A DNA stretch of 64,000 nucleotides from Aplysia californica (GCF_000002075.1 NW_004797610.1:10932-74931), one strand, 5' to 3'; positions 15,401 through 30,615 are shown, counted from the first letter of the stretch. Numbers and translations are program-made. Notes: generated by a model not told the origin, from the letters alone.

Positions 15401-18400
15401 ATCACACTCGAGAGGGGGAACCTTACAACACCCTTATGCTTTCTTATCTCAAGACGAAGAAAAATTCAGAGGTGGAACTTCCTCAGGTATTGTGCCACTC
15501 TAAAAAGTAAGAATGCGAGTAAAAGAAAATGCGTTCTGAAGTCTTTCTTAAATAACTGAGTTTGAGTTTGGTAACACTGGGCTTTTCTGGTAAAGAATTA
15601 AAGATTTTTTATCCCTTACTATAGTGCTTTGTGAGGAAAATGTTTTATCTCTACTCAGATTTCTTGTGTTGTCAGGTAACAAATGTAGAAGCAGATATGT
15701 TCAAATATATATGCTTACTTTGGAAAGTTTTGTTCTAGGAAAAAAACGTAAACTGTGGAATTTAGCTGTATCGACTGCATGTTGTTTATTACGTTTTAGT
15801 CATGTGTCATGTCGTATTGTGTGAAAAGTATTCACAGAAATAAATTCATGTTGTCCTTTAAGATGAGAAAGATCCCATGATTTATTGATTTAGACTGAGC
15901 GTGTCATGTTGGTTATTGACAGCTTATTTCTGTTTAGAGAAAAATATTCTATGTATGTGAAATCAGTGCTCGGCAAAATAATGAAATTGAAGATACCGGC
16001 ATATTTCCATCAGTTTGGCAATTTTTATAGAATTTTTTTGGGGCTCAACACCTTTTATGTCCATATAAAAAAACACATTTCTGTGTAGAATTTACTGAAA
16101 AAGGTTGATTAAAGGACAAAAAATGTAAATGTTTAGTTTCCAAGGACTCTCAAGCTATGGAAGTCACCGAACTTTCGCAAATATCTCGACTTCTGTTCAA
16201 GATAGTTGGGTGTTTTTTTTCATCAAAAGGTAGTTAAATTAACAAGCTTTAAGATGATACCAATAATTCCACATGTTTTTGTCATCAAAAGCTAGTTAAA
16301 TGAACAAGCCTCAAGTTGATACCAATAAATCCAGATGTCCCAAAATTGACGAGCTCTTGGTTACACTGCGTTGTGACACACATGTATTTTAAACTATCTA
16401 TCCAAGATGCTGATTTGTTTTTTCCCTTTTGTTATAGATTGTGGGCCTTACGGCATCTATTGGTATTGAAGATGCTGGAAATGTTGATGGAGCTGTAGAG
16501 AACATTTTGAAAGTGTGTGGAAATATGGACTGTGACAATATATCAGCAGTGAAAGAAAATTTGGAAGAACTGAAAGAGGTTGTTCCTGTGCCTCAGGAGG
16601 GTAAGCTCATAACTGATGGAAGGAAATCCCTGAGAACTAGAATTTGGTTTAGCCATGTGAATGAATGATAAATGTTGAAAATTTGGAAAAAATATGTACA
16701 TCCACAATAAGAATTCCTTCAAAGTAATTATGATCATAATGAACCTTCATTCGTTATATGGTCCTTACCTTTGGAAAACAGCAAGTGGCATGATCATCAC
16801 TTCTAAATTGTCAAAGTTGTTGACTGTTCTGCTAAGGCTATTTTTGAAAATAAAGCTTATAATTGTGAGAACTTCATTATTTCTTAAACCTCAGATCAAG
16901 GTAAGAAAAGGGGAATCATACTTCCTTGTCAGGCTCAGTGTTCATGCTAAGTGAGAACAGAATCTGCCTTTCCCGTGAACACAATATCGGGCACTTGACG
17001 AGGTTCAAACCTACGACCTTTCAGTTGTGAACCCAAGAGGCTCATAATTAAGACTTGTTGATCTTGCCTTCATTTTCTCATAAAGAAATTGTTTTCATGC
17101 CCCACTGTGTTCTGACTTGAGATTAATTTTAGAACAAGAAAGTCTTTTGACTGTATCATCATCATCATCATCAAGTGCCAGATCTGCGGCAGACATCGGC
17201 GATCATGGTTCTACATTCATTCCCTTGCTTCGATGCTCTTAAAAAAGCTACGTTACCCTGATCTTTCCACATTTCCCATTTGTTTAGGTTCTTTAAATAG
17301 GTTACTCTGGGCCTACCCCTGCCTCGTTTGCCTTCAATTTTGTCAGTGAGAGCTAGATGTTCAAAACCTATATGTATATTCAGGTGTCCCCAAAACTGCC
17401 ATTTGTCTTTTCCTGATTGTTTTTAACAGTGAGCGTCCCATGTGGGCTTCATCAAGCACTACCTCATTTGATTTCTTTTACTTCCACGGTATTCTCTGCC
17501 GTTTCCTAAGAAACCACATTTCTGTTGCTTCTATTTTATTTTCACTGGCTTTTGTGATTGCCCAGCATTCACAGCCATATATAGAAGGGTTGACCATACG
17601 TAGCATTTCAGAACTTTCATTTTGGTAATCATTGAGATGTTTCTATTTTTCAGGATTGGGTTCATTTTATTGAAACTAGCCTTAGCCATTGCAACTCTTC
17701 ATTTTATTTCTGTGGAACATTTGGCATCAGATGTTGTTATAGTTATTTATATCCTAGATATCTAAGTTGTTGGACTTGTTTGATCTTTTCACCTTTGCTT
17801 AACTCACCCATCCCTAACGCCTATAATATCGGTATACACGCGCAACGCTCCAACCCTTACGCTGACAATATCGGTATGGAAAATTTCGCTCCCATGACAG
17901 AAAACACCACTTTTGTGTGAAGCAAACTATAGCCTAATTGGAGGAGTAACCCTTTTTCATTTGAAACAGACTATGACTAGGAGTGCAAGCCCACATTTAG
18001 AACAAAGAAAGCTATATTCCTGAAAAATGTGAGGGGGTGCAAAATTTGAACGCACTTGTTTTCTTCAATTTTTGTTTACTTTTTGACTCTGTATATAGAC
18101 CTTTTTTCCACGGAGTATTGCATAAAAACTATGACATATTTTGCCTTCAAATTTTCAATACACTCAAATAAAGATTTGAATAAAATGTGTATAAAATTTT
18201 GGTTGGATATGTTAAAACTTAGTACTTTTTTCAATTTTTCAAAAAATTGTAAAAATCCTTAGGGAGAGCTGACAACCCGGAAGTGTAGGCCTAGGGTTGA
18301 GTGAGTTAAGAGATCTCAAATAGGTTTTGCTGCTTTTTTAGATATTACCATGCATTCTGTTTTCTTTACATTCAACAATAACCCTTTACGTTCACTTTCT

Positions 18401-21400
18401 ATTACATCTAGAAGTGACTGTATCACATACTTAGAAAGGTGCTGAACCTTTAAAAAATAAATGTTGCCATTGTATTTCAGTTTCTTTTGGGCTCCGAGAG
18501 AGAGAAGGAGATAGGGTTGTGAAGAAAATAGAAAGCATAATGAAAAAGCTGGAAAATGATGCCCATGAACATGCACAAGGTATGTACTTTAATCTTTTAC
18601 CTGCGACAGTGTAACGTTATTGAGGTTCAAGATCTTTTTGGCCAGTTGGGTTGCAGAGTGTGTATGTGTGAATAGAATAGTTACACCTGCCCCCCCTATG
18701 GTAAAAGACAAGAAGCTGCTCAACATGCTCCTGAAATTTTTGTTCAGTGCCATCTCAGATAAGCCCCTTTTGAACACTATTACATTTTTTTAAAAGGCAG
18801 TGGTTCGAGTTCGTGTCATTCGCACCGCATATTCTTTGCTGTCTTAACCAATTTCACCCGAGCTACGAGTGTATTTGTAGCTGCTGCACGCTTCCGTCCA
18901 CCGAACTACGACGGAAGTCGTAGCAAAATATCAGTCCACAAAATCGAGTCTGAACCACTTATCCAGGTTTATATTGAAAATAGAAGGTCAGTTGTAGCTT
19001 GTAAAAACTTTTTGCTAGCTTGTTTTGATCCAGTTTTTTGCCAAGTACGAGTTAGTTTTGTTATTTTGTCACAACCAATCATGGCAAGAAAGCAAGCACT
19101 GAAATCTTATTGGACGAGAAAAAAACAACAAAAAAAACCAGCCACTAAAAACAACAGTACCACGGCTATTTTTGTTTTAATACAAGAACCATGCTTTTAG
19201 TTTTGCTTCAGACGTAAGCGGCAAAGAAAGTGAAAGTAGGTGTAAATCTAGAAAAACAGAGCGGTCGGATTGATTTTAGTGCCTTGAAAACTTCGAAGAA
19301 AAGCTAGATCTACACCATAGATTTACAATAAGTTGCTATGGGTAAATCGAGTAGGCTACTGCTGAAAATACATTGTTTTTTTCTGCTCCTTCCTTCCTCT
19401 TTCTCTCTAATATTATTAAAAGAACATTTTAAGTAAAATCTAAGCGAAATTTAATATTGATACCTTAAATAGTTTGGGCACAATGTGCGTCTAAGTTTAG
19501 TGTGTTGAGTTCAGACTGATTTTTTCCCCCAGCTCGCAGCAAGCGAGGTGGATACAAGTGCACTGCCCGCAGCAACGCAGGGTGAATTGGGTAGTTAAGG
19601 ACATACTGCGCAAAAATGATGAAGAAATCCAAATCTGGATCATGCTCATCAAAGGGACGATGTTTATACTTATTCATAGTGTGCTTTATTGGATACTCTC
19701 TCTAATCTTAACTCCCAGCAGTTTTGCCTATTTTGGCTTTTTCATTTATGTTTCAGTGGTCCTCCATACCCTCAAACCTCATGCAATAATCTAGCGACTC
19801 CAGATAGACATATTATATATCAATGGAAAGGGAATTGAATGGTCTGTCAGACCTAGCCAACAGATTTCATTTTTGTACTTGAAGTGTGACCTTTTTTTTC
19901 TTGTTACTAAAAATAGAAACAAAAAACAGAAGTCACACTTTTCCAACAGTCAAAAAGTGTTTGAGAATTTAGAGTTCACAACTGTTTCATGGAAAAGTGC
20001 ATTCAGTTCTGCATATTATGTGTCAAAGATACAATCATACACCATTCTGTTAGAAAATAAAGAAATGAGAGCCATTCTAGTACATCCTACAATTCCTAGT
20101 TATTGCCCTTGAATCTGGAAATTTCATATCATGACTTTTTGCTCTCAAGCCTCCTTTTTTCTTTGTTTTTGGTAAGTGCTTTATGGCGCTCGCAACTGCA
20201 TAAGCCCGTATAATCACGCGGGTCACATTAAACTCTTTCAGTTGGTAGGAAATTTTGAATTTTGCACGGGTGGCGGCCGAAGCCTACTCTTATCGATTTT
20301 AGACCACCAAGGGATCTTTTACGGACTTAACTTGCACAAAAGCCCTCCGAGATTTTTCGCCCTTGTCCGAGAAGGCTAGGTGTAGATACTTTCCTACCAG
20401 AAGATCAGGGGTGTGGCTGAAAGACAGCAGTAAGAAGGAGCCAAGGAGTAGCAGTAGAAAGGCTGTAGAAAGAGTCCGGAGTCCCGAGGAAAGGGCAAAG
20501 GAGGTGAAAGGCGGATAAAAAGCAGGAAAGGAGGTGAAAGGAGAACATTTTAGAGAAGAAAATTTTTCGGTCACTACTCGGATTTGAACCCGGGACCTTT
20601 GAATGAGAGGCCAACACCTTAACCTCTAGGCCACGAGAGCGCCCCTCAAGCCTCCTTACGTAAAAATATAAGCACATTAGTCAATAAACTGATTGAGCGA
20701 GAGCACGGGTCGGATTGAGTTAAAATTGCTTCTGTACCTTCAAAACATGAAATATTTTCAAATTCCTTAAAGAAAGATTATATTTTGACATTTGAATTTC
20801 ATTTTGAACTCTTACAGTGTTTTATGATCACTCTGAATGATGCTGGTATGTGTTAGAAATATTTACTGCCACCTACCCAAGTTCTACAAATAAGGTAACA
20901 GTTTAAACTTGAAAACAGAGTACATGCTCATTGTTTTACTGTCAGCTGAAAAAACAGAGACATTGTTCACCTCAAGGTATGTAGGTTAAAAATCATACTG
21001 TTGTGCTACTTTTTACCGAGTGGAAAAAAAGGGGGAGGGGGGAGGTGAGGTGCATGCAGATTCCAATCCATGCTTGTGCCTGGGATATCAGAAGAATTTG
21101 TGAATTTCAGACGTCTGTGGTTTTTAATAAGTATAGCATTCCGGAATTTACGTCTTGTAAATGAACTATACTGTACTGAATGAATGAGGTGTTGAGGTAA
21201 AACTTTAATTAAAACTCAATCAGCCTAGATTGATTTTTCTGCATTGCTCATCCGTATCTCTCAAAGATCTCTTTTTATACGAGCAATTTTAAGTCTGCTG
21301 GTATTAATGAAATAATAGCAGATTAAGACCACCCTTCTATTTCAACACCCACAAATGACACATTATAGTCTAATAGTCTAAACTGCCTTTGAGGTACATT

Positions 21401-24400
21401 GTACTTTATTCCAATAACCTGAAAAGTTAATTTGTGCAAACTGACCAGAGAATAATAAAACAGACATGTTGAACCTTCACAATAAAATGTACAGCCCCCA
21501 CCAGTTTCACGTCATCAGCCTTATCATATTGCGACCCCCGCAAAGGGCCTATTGTGTTCATCAACAGGAGATATGACTTTTATCAAGATTAACAAAAACG
21601 TTGACAATAGCTTGTCGCAAAGTTACTCATTTAGAAAAGGATTTCTAGAGATTAGTTCTCATAACTTGTGATAAGGTGGCTGTTACTCTCCAGGACATGA
21701 TATTGTCTTTCTAGAGACGTAAAAATTAAAAACTCAACATTTTAGCACCAACTCTATCTCTCGAGCATGAACCAATACTAATGCATCAGCTTATGAAGAA
21801 GGTGTTCAATAAATAATGCAATAGAAATTTTGTTTGTAGGCCTACACAGTGATACAAAATGCCAAGAAAAATTAACAGAGTCAGAGGATGAATTATACGT
21901 GATATTTGTGGGAAGTTATGGTGAAGTGATCTTCAGGCTCTTTCCCTGTCAAAATATTTTACTGATTTTCTTGTGAGGTTAAATTGTCATTGTACTTTCT
22001 GTCATGATTCCCAACTCAGATGTGAAGAATGTTCGAGATTGGTTTTCTATGGGTGCACCCGCAAATAAGAAAAGTCAGCAGTACAACCAGTGGGCTGTGA
22101 AGCTGAAGAATGCTGCTCGATCAGTGCCAATTAGCAGAGAAAACAGAGAGACCAACCTCTCTGTTAGGTCCCTCATCATCATCTCTGACTATCTGACGGT
22201 ACTGCACTGTGTGCCTTTAGTTCTTAACATTTTTCTCTTAAGCTACACATTTTGCTTGAATTTGCAGACTTCCCCTATTAAGTTCTTTAACCATCTTTAA
22301 GTTAGTGTCTTTATGACTTATATGTTGCAATCTTGTTTGAAGCATAGTTATAAGCATGTGGTGGTCAAGAGCTTAGCTATTACTTTTTATGTTTCTACGA
22401 ATAAACTGGTCTAAGCCTTAACCTTTACTATTTCTGCTTCAAGCATGTTTTAGAGTTCGGGTGCAATGAAAAGGTTTCTGAGCCTAGTGGCTCCTTCATG
22501 CTATAGCAATTATTACAAAAAATGCTCTGTTGCATGTCCACAGAATTTTATGTTAATGTGGCAGTGTCTCCTTAAATTATGATTTTGTTTGTGGAGCTTG
22601 GATTAGTAACTTTTTTCTTTACTTTATCTAGTTCTTGTTCTATTTTTTACTCTCCCCCTCTCCCCCCTCCCCCTTTTGGTCAGTGCATTTCATGCCATGC
22701 AGAGTATGGTTTAGTTTTGAACAAGAAATGCATCAACACAGTATGGACAATTTTGTGCAGAGAAAAGAAGAGTAAACAGACGGAAATCTACAGAGGGAAT
22801 GAAAAATAGTAGGGTCTGCCAGTGGCACTCTCCAACCAACATATTTGAAATGTATGTCATAATTTGTTTGAGATAATTCACTGAGCAAATTTTTATAAGG
22901 GCTTTATTGTGCTCATGCCAAGATTTCTTAACTAGGACGTTTCAGGTCAGACCATGTTTTCTAAAAGAAATGTTTGGATCATGTTGATCATGTGGTCCTG
23001 ATGTTCTTCCCCACAGGCCTACAATGTTGCTCTTGAGACCTATGACCTGGTCCAACTGATTGATGTGATGGCTAACCTCAAAAAGTCCTTTACCCATTTC
23101 CAAGCAAATGAAAGAAGATGCACTGGAGAAGACATATATTTCAAGTACTTTGAAGGTAAATACAATTGTCTGATAAGTGCAGTATTGTGACTTCCGTCTG
23201 AAAGAAAAGATTAACTCTTTGACTACCAAGGGGTTTTACTCCACTGGACTGGCCTAGTTTGGTGACCTACATTTTTGAATCCACCCCTTCACATTCAAAT
23301 GTCCTTATAACAGCCTATTTGCATTGCAAGATACACGTATTATACATGGAGAGAAAGTTTAGATTCTGGACTACAAGAATATGTGTATATATAGTGAGTA
23401 TGAGTAAAAAAAAAAGTTGATTAGTTGTGCATGCAAAACTAATTTTAGTAAACGAACGTTGTAAAAATAAAGCAACATTTCAACTTAGATAAAGTAGATC
23501 TCTGGTGATAGTACCCCTAGGGACTTTACACTCCTCAGACATGTGCACACACCATATTCTATAATTCATACAAATTTTATGGAAATCCATCAACAAAAAA
23601 AGTTATGATGAAAATTGAGACCCACTCAAAATGAAAATAAATGCAAAAACAAAGGCGTCATGTCGCAGCTCACTGTGCAGTGAGAATTTACTGCTTATAG
23701 TGAGGTTTTGTGTACCAGGCACGAAAGCACTTCCCCTTACAGAGATGGGGATTGCCTGGACACTCTGAACAGACTTTTTTCGTTCTTTTGCGGGCACCAG
23801 GTCTGCTGCAGACCTTGCTGTTTCGATGTTTGAAAGTGGCTACTGACTGCCAAGCGGACAAGTGGGTTGTCAGTAACCTCTTGTTGGGCTTGGGGTGCTA
23901 GTGGTGGAAGCAAAAGTTCCTGCCCAGGGTCTAGCAGCAAGGAGGCATTGACAAACTGAAGCACCAGTTGATCCTTGAAGTCGAGCAGCTTCATTGTTGG
24001 CCGTGGGCGCCCCTGCGCATCCCGTGGTCTGGAGAGCCGGAACAGAATAGACACGTTGACGATGGCAAGCTCGAGAAGCCAGTGAAAAATCTTTTTCCAC
24101 CATTTATAGGTTTTCCTCTTGTGGACACTATAGTAGCCCACGAGCTGGTCCATTCTGTCACAGCCATTCATGTTGTTGTTGTAGTTGACAATGATGTCAG
24201 GTTTGTCTACAACAGCTTGACGACTTCTGATGGGTGTGGTCCCAACTGCTCCGTGGCTGCTCACTACAACACAGAACTTCTTGGCTTTCTTATCGTGAAA
24301 CACCACAGCGAGGTACTTGTTATCCTGTTCTATGTACCACCTCATCTCTTGGTGGGCCAGCTGTAGCGACTTCAACTCTGGGGGGAAATTCTTTCGTCTT

Positions 24401-27400
24401 ATGTCAATGGTCCTGGTGTAGTAGTGTGACCTTTTGGACAAGTACTTTAGCAGGGGGACCGAAGTGTAAAAGTGATCACCAAAAATGTGGTGAAGTTTTT
24501 GCAGTGGAGAAATCAGCTTCTGAAATACCTTTTCTGCTTGTGTGCTGTCTGCGTCGAGCTCTGGGTGGTAGGCTGTCTGTCTGCCGTAGTAGGTGAATAC
24601 GTCATTCAAATATCCTGTTGCACTGTCACATAACCCAAAAGTTTTTATGTGATACTTCGATGACTTTGTACACTTAAATTATTTGTATTTCCACCTGCTT
24701 TTGAACCCGATCACCATTTCATCTATCGATACGTTTTCTTGTGGATAAAAAGCGCTTTGGAAAGGTTCCATCAGTTTATCCAGGAACGGTTCCACTTTAT
24801 CCAGGCTGTCGGCTTCCACTCCACCTGCGTGCAAGAATGTGTGGAAAAGCACGTCAAAACGCACCCTTGACATTGTTTGTCCATACCAGGGTGTCTTTTT
24901 GTGAGGCAGCTTGGTGCCCCAATAGCTTTTGATGCAGTCCCTGGGATCATTCAAAAGCAGACTTACAGCTGACCACACACGACAAAGCAAGCACAAACAC
25001 CAAAACATTTAATGCAGAATACAAAAAACGTATAGAAAAATACCACGGTGCGGAGTTTATCTTCACAGATGGCTTAAAAAAAGACAATGATATGTGCACC
25101 GCAGCCCTATCTTCAAACAGTACACACCAGAGGAGACTCTATCCCGAAGCCTCCATTTTCTCTACGGAGGCCACTGCCATTGACATGGCACTGGACTCCA
25201 TAGAAAATTCTCCTAACAAATATTTCCTTATCCTTTCTGACTCTCTGTCTTGCATCACCTCATTCACAAACTACACACTCCTATACCCAAAAATAGTTTT
25301 GCTTAAAAAAAAAATACACACCTTGACTGAAACAGGGAAAAGTATCGTGTTCGCATTGATACCTAGCCATGCGGGCATCCGAGGAAACGAGCAGGTAGAT
25401 CACCTGGCGAAGAAATCCTTATCCCTTCTGTTGGGATCAACGACGAACACTGTCCCACAGACTGACTTTAAAAATAAAGTAAAAAAGTACACCTCCAGTC
25501 TGTGGGAGAGCCATTGGAAAAAACAAATAACAAACTGCACAACATTAAATCCAAACTGGGACCGCGAAATCCTTCGGGCCTCTCCAGAAGAGATGAAGTA
25601 ATTTTTACTCGATTATGCCTCGGACACATGGCCCTAACACACAAATGCCTCCTTCAGGGATAAGAGAAGCCGTTATGCGACACAGATTTTTACCACTAGA
25701 CACATTTTAACCGAATGTCTAGACTTCGGAGAGACCCAAAGGAAATACTTTAAATGCAAAAAATTGCAAGATATTTTTTCCGTCAATCCCAACAGAATTT
25801 TAGATTTTATGAAGGCCATTTGGCCTTTATGGGAAATTATAGAGTGAAATTAAATTATAAAATTTTTAAATGATATTTAGGAAAGTTGTTTTAGATTGAA
25901 AATATATTTTCACTGAATTTTAAATATTTTAACATTTTAAGATCAAACTACTGACCTGAGCCCAGCCGTACAGTGAACTGTTGCGAATAGAACTAACTTG
26001 TGTTTCGCGCGCTCATATATGACCTTATGCAGTTGCGAGCGCCGTAAAACCCCATAATAAACTAAAGTAAACTAAAACTCAAATACTGTATATATCAAAT
26101 ACTTATCAGGTTTGATTACATTTATCAGGTTTTGTGTGCCACATGCTTGCTGTTTTACTAGATTCATGGTTATCTTTGTGGACTGCTGTACTGAAATAGC
26201 TGGACTATAATGTGTGTTGCCACTATGACTCTTTAAGTTTTGTGAGTGTTAACACACAATTGAAAAATACAATGGTTTTCCACCTAAGAACCCGGTTGTC
26301 AGGAGACATAAAAAGCGGGTCTTAGGTGGACTGGGTTCTTTGGTGGATTTCAAAGGGTGCAACACAGCTCCTACCAGTCACCTTCCTGAGTTCCTGTTTT
26401 GTTTGTTGTATGATGAATACCTATACAGCCTGGAGAAAGTTGGAGGGTTGGGTTTCTTTTTAGTCTTTAACAAATTACTATGTGTGAGCCAATAGTAGTG
26501 AGTTTTGTGTGTTGTTTAGGGTTCGAATGAGAAACCGTGGCTTCAGGTTTCTTGGTGAAATTTCATAACATAGTATAGATTTGATAGAATAATGATAAAT
26601 AGCATTTGTATAGTGCAAATTCCTGTTCAACAGAAAGCTCTATGCGCTTTGCGGTCTATATTATTACCGCAACAGATCTGATAGCATTCTTAAACATTCT
26701 TAACTTCCTGGGAAGCATACAGTGCAAGCTGACATTTATAGGCGCTAATACACTAACATACTGACTGATAGGGTACTGAAACTATTTTCAAAGTTTTAGT
26801 AAGAGTTTTACGGCACTGGTGACACAATTTGGTCGTATAAGTGCCAAATTGAAACTATGAAACAGTACCAGTAACAGTACTGCCTAAGAGGGAAGAGTGA
26901 AGGGGCCAACTTTGATAAAAGACATATGGAGACTTTGTCACATAAGAAAAACAAGTGACTGAACCAGTCAAAAACCACTTTGCAATCAATCTGCTCAGCA
27001 AAGTTCATGTGCGTTGCTGAAAAACGTTTTGTGCCAGTGTAAATATGTAAATTATACAATATGTAGATTTTATCTTCACAAGTCCACTTCCACTTCCTTC
27101 GCCCAAACAAAGACTGTGACTTTATCAATTATGGCATCTCTTTGCTCCTTCAATGTTACACCCTCCTTTCCTTCCCCAAACACCCCCAACTGTGTTTTTT
27201 TAACTTCATAACAGTATAGATTTTTTCCAAGTCTGGCCGTGAAGAGATTTTTTGGTAAATTTATATTTTTAGGTCTGGTTCTTAGGAGTATATTTATTTT
27301 TAGATCTGGTTCTTAGGAGTATATTTATTTTCAGAATGGGTTCTTTGCATGCAAATTATTAAAAAAATTTCATGACCTAGCTAAAGCTGATTCTTAGGAA

Positions 27401-28867
27401 ACAAATTTCTTACACAGCGTGTTGTTAGCTGGAGATAAATGTATATTTCTTTCCCTGCCGGTCAATATCAGTCATATGACAGAAATTTCAAAACTGAGTT
27501 AACATTATTTTAAAAAACTATCACCTTTTCCCTACAATTTGAAACAAGAATGAAGTAATTTTGACCATATTTGACGAAAATACAGAACTTTTAATTGTGC
27601 GAGGTGAGGAAACACGAAAAGGAGAAAATGGCCTCCGAAGTTGAGCAACATGTTCACATAGCAATAGGGGTCTTAGAATTGAGATAGAGACTTGAAATTT
27701 AGCAGTTAACTTGGCTATACCACTACAAGTTAACATACAAAAGTAGAAAACTATTCATTGACAGAGAAAAAACTTTTGGACAAAACAAAATTTTAACGAG
27801 AATGGACTTCACGTTAAATGCAACAAATTATTAGCATTATACTACGTACCAGATAATACATTTTTTTAGTAGCTGTATGTCAAATTCATCTGTTTCATAT
27901 GAAAGGCCTATGTCTCCTGAGAATTTTGGTACCATACTTTTACCTGTCAGTCAATGTTTAAGAGAATGGCAGCTGTTTCAATTTAACATAATCGAATATT
28001 GCTGAAGTCTTTGGCTGCCACCCCATGTTTGACAGATAGTAAAAGAGTAACAAGTTCACCAAACATCTCAACATTAAAAGAGTACAATCACTATAACATA
28101 GAAATGAAACCTTATATTTTTCAAGCCTGTGGGATCATTACAAATCAGTATTTTATTGCCTCAAACACGATGATCTGTCGTTATCTCAATAAAAATACCG
28201 AACGTTGTCTTGGCCGGCGTTGCAACAGCCTTTACGGCGAGCGAGCCGGCTCAATACTGTAGTATACTGAGTGCTTCCGGTAGTTTCGCAGAAGGATTCA
28301 TGTAAAATAATTCCAAGCCGATGACTTTGTTCGAATAGAAAAAGAACTGTTGTTTCTATTGGTACCTTTTTTTAGCCGGTATTTTACATATTTCGTGTTA
28401 AAAATGATCTTTGAAAACTTAGACCCTTTTTTTTTCAAGGTTTTCTATCTAAATGCCAAAGGCCAAAAGTAATAACCACGGGAAACGACGCTCAAAGCTG
28501 TATTGTTCTCCGCCAATGAAAAGACGGTATATAATCATCAATCTTTCTGCAAAGCATTCGATTGCATGGGTGTCAATTTTGAACCGGGGGACCTCGCATT
28601 CCGACCGCGAGGGGTTTCCCTTTCCGCTGTGATTCTCCAGCTCCAAATACCTGGATATATAAACAACTTACACTATTATAGCAAAGAAAATCTGAACTTT
28701 TTCAAAGTGTTCAGCATTTGATGTTTTAAATCAAAAGAGTAAAGAAACAGATTTGAATTACCCCCATTTCACCGAAACCACGCTCTCGGAAGCCCGCGAG
28801 TCGGCTTAAGTGCCGTGTATACGCTACCTGATTGTGAGTTTTCAATAGCACCATAAACACACAAGAG

Positions 28868-28898
<31 letters not shown>

Positions 28899-30560
28899 GC
28901 ACACACATACACATGCACACACATACAAACACACCAACACACATACACACACATGCACATAGACCGCCTCGGTGGCCTCTTGGTAAGGAGTCCGCTCTGA
29001 GAGATCTAGAGGAAGGTTAATTAATCTTTTAAAAGTACTAAAACACAATAAAAACAAATTTTTTAAGTCAATCCAAGTGAAAAACTGAAAGATCAACAGT
29101 TGATAGCAGCTAGCAGGGCACACCCACACAGTCAGCTGTTTACGTAAACAAGCTTGAAGTGAGCTAGAAGTTACCGTTTTTACTCCATTTTACCAATCAG
29201 AGTTGTTTACATTTCAGACCATTCATTCTCGAAAAGGGGTCAAAATCTAAAATTAGTTGCGAATTCCACTAGTGGAGAATCTTTGGTTGAAGCAAAGGTG
29301 GCCATGAGGTAATGTTTCTAAAAATCATCTCACAGCAACACACTAGCAAGGTCCAAATTCCTTTATCTCGTCTCCTCAAGTTCACAACAAACTACACACA
29401 CCTCCAAAATAAATCAAAATAAATTATTTACAGTCGATTATAGTTGTTTATTTTTATCTTAAATGAAGCAGAAGACATCAAACTTTCAATAGATCCAAAA
29501 AACAAAAATTTCATGGAAAGTCACTTTTTTGCCTTTCGAGCCTCGTAGCTGATAATAGACTCTAGTACACTGCGTCTTACGACTGATATTGAGCGGGGCA
29601 GACAGATTTGAAGGTAAAAGTATTTTAGTTACATATTTCCCTAGACAGCTATATATGGGCTATTCCACGGTAACGGACATAACATTTGGATTATACTTTC
29701 TTAAATGATAACACTGTAATTCAATATCAATGAATTTATTTCAACTTTAAATGATCAGAACGTTTGATAGACATATTTTGAATCATAGTAAATACCGTCA
29801 TTTGAAAAATGAGTACTTAATGCAAATTCTATAACGTATTTAGTTTCAGTAACTGAAGGGACAAATGAAGTATTTTTTCTGTCCTGTCAGTTTGAATAGC
29901 CCATACTTGTCTTAAGGTCATTGATGGCAGCTATGTGCATTTTGAGAATATTATTGCATCGATTATTGCAATGCTTTACTAGCTAACTTACCAAATACCT
30001 GTCTTCACAAGTTACAACGTTTTCAAAATCATGCTGCTAGGCTTCTACTAAAGAAAAAGAAGAGGGACCACATTAATCCCATGTTAAGAACGTTGCATTG
30101 GCTTCCCGTGTCAGCTAGAATGTCATATAAAATTGCAATATTATGTCATAAATGTGTCAATAACAAAGCTCCCTCATATCTTAGTGATCTCATCCAGATT
30201 TATGTTCCATCTAGATCACTAAGATCAGGCGACCAGTATCTTTTACGAGTTCTTAGAAAAGGCGGTAAAAAATTAGCCGAAAGATCGTTCGCCCACCTTG
30301 CTCCGTCAGTTTGGAACTCTCTTCCCCAACCCTTGAGACATACAACATCTGAGTCTAAATTTTTAAAATCTTTAAAGACACATTTAATGACATCCTTTTT
30401 AAGTCAGCAGATTCATGTTCAATACAATGTTATGTAAATGTCTATGTATCCATTTATGTATTTTGTGAATTGCAGTGTATATATATTATTTTATTCTCAT
30501 TTCGTGACGATGTGTAATCGTGTGCGTGTGATAAGCAAGTAGATGTGTGTGTGTGTGTGT

Positions 30561-30615
<55 letters not shown>

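Noticed and set aside
23968-24596. Plus-strand frames of 120-132 codons
   Set aside because: They are antisense shadows of the piggyBac transposase on the minus strand.
26270-27420. Possible larger TA element starting CAATGGTTTTCCACCTAAGA
   Set aside because: No convincing second end was found; the candidate near 27390 (TTCTTAGGAAACA) is too short to count.
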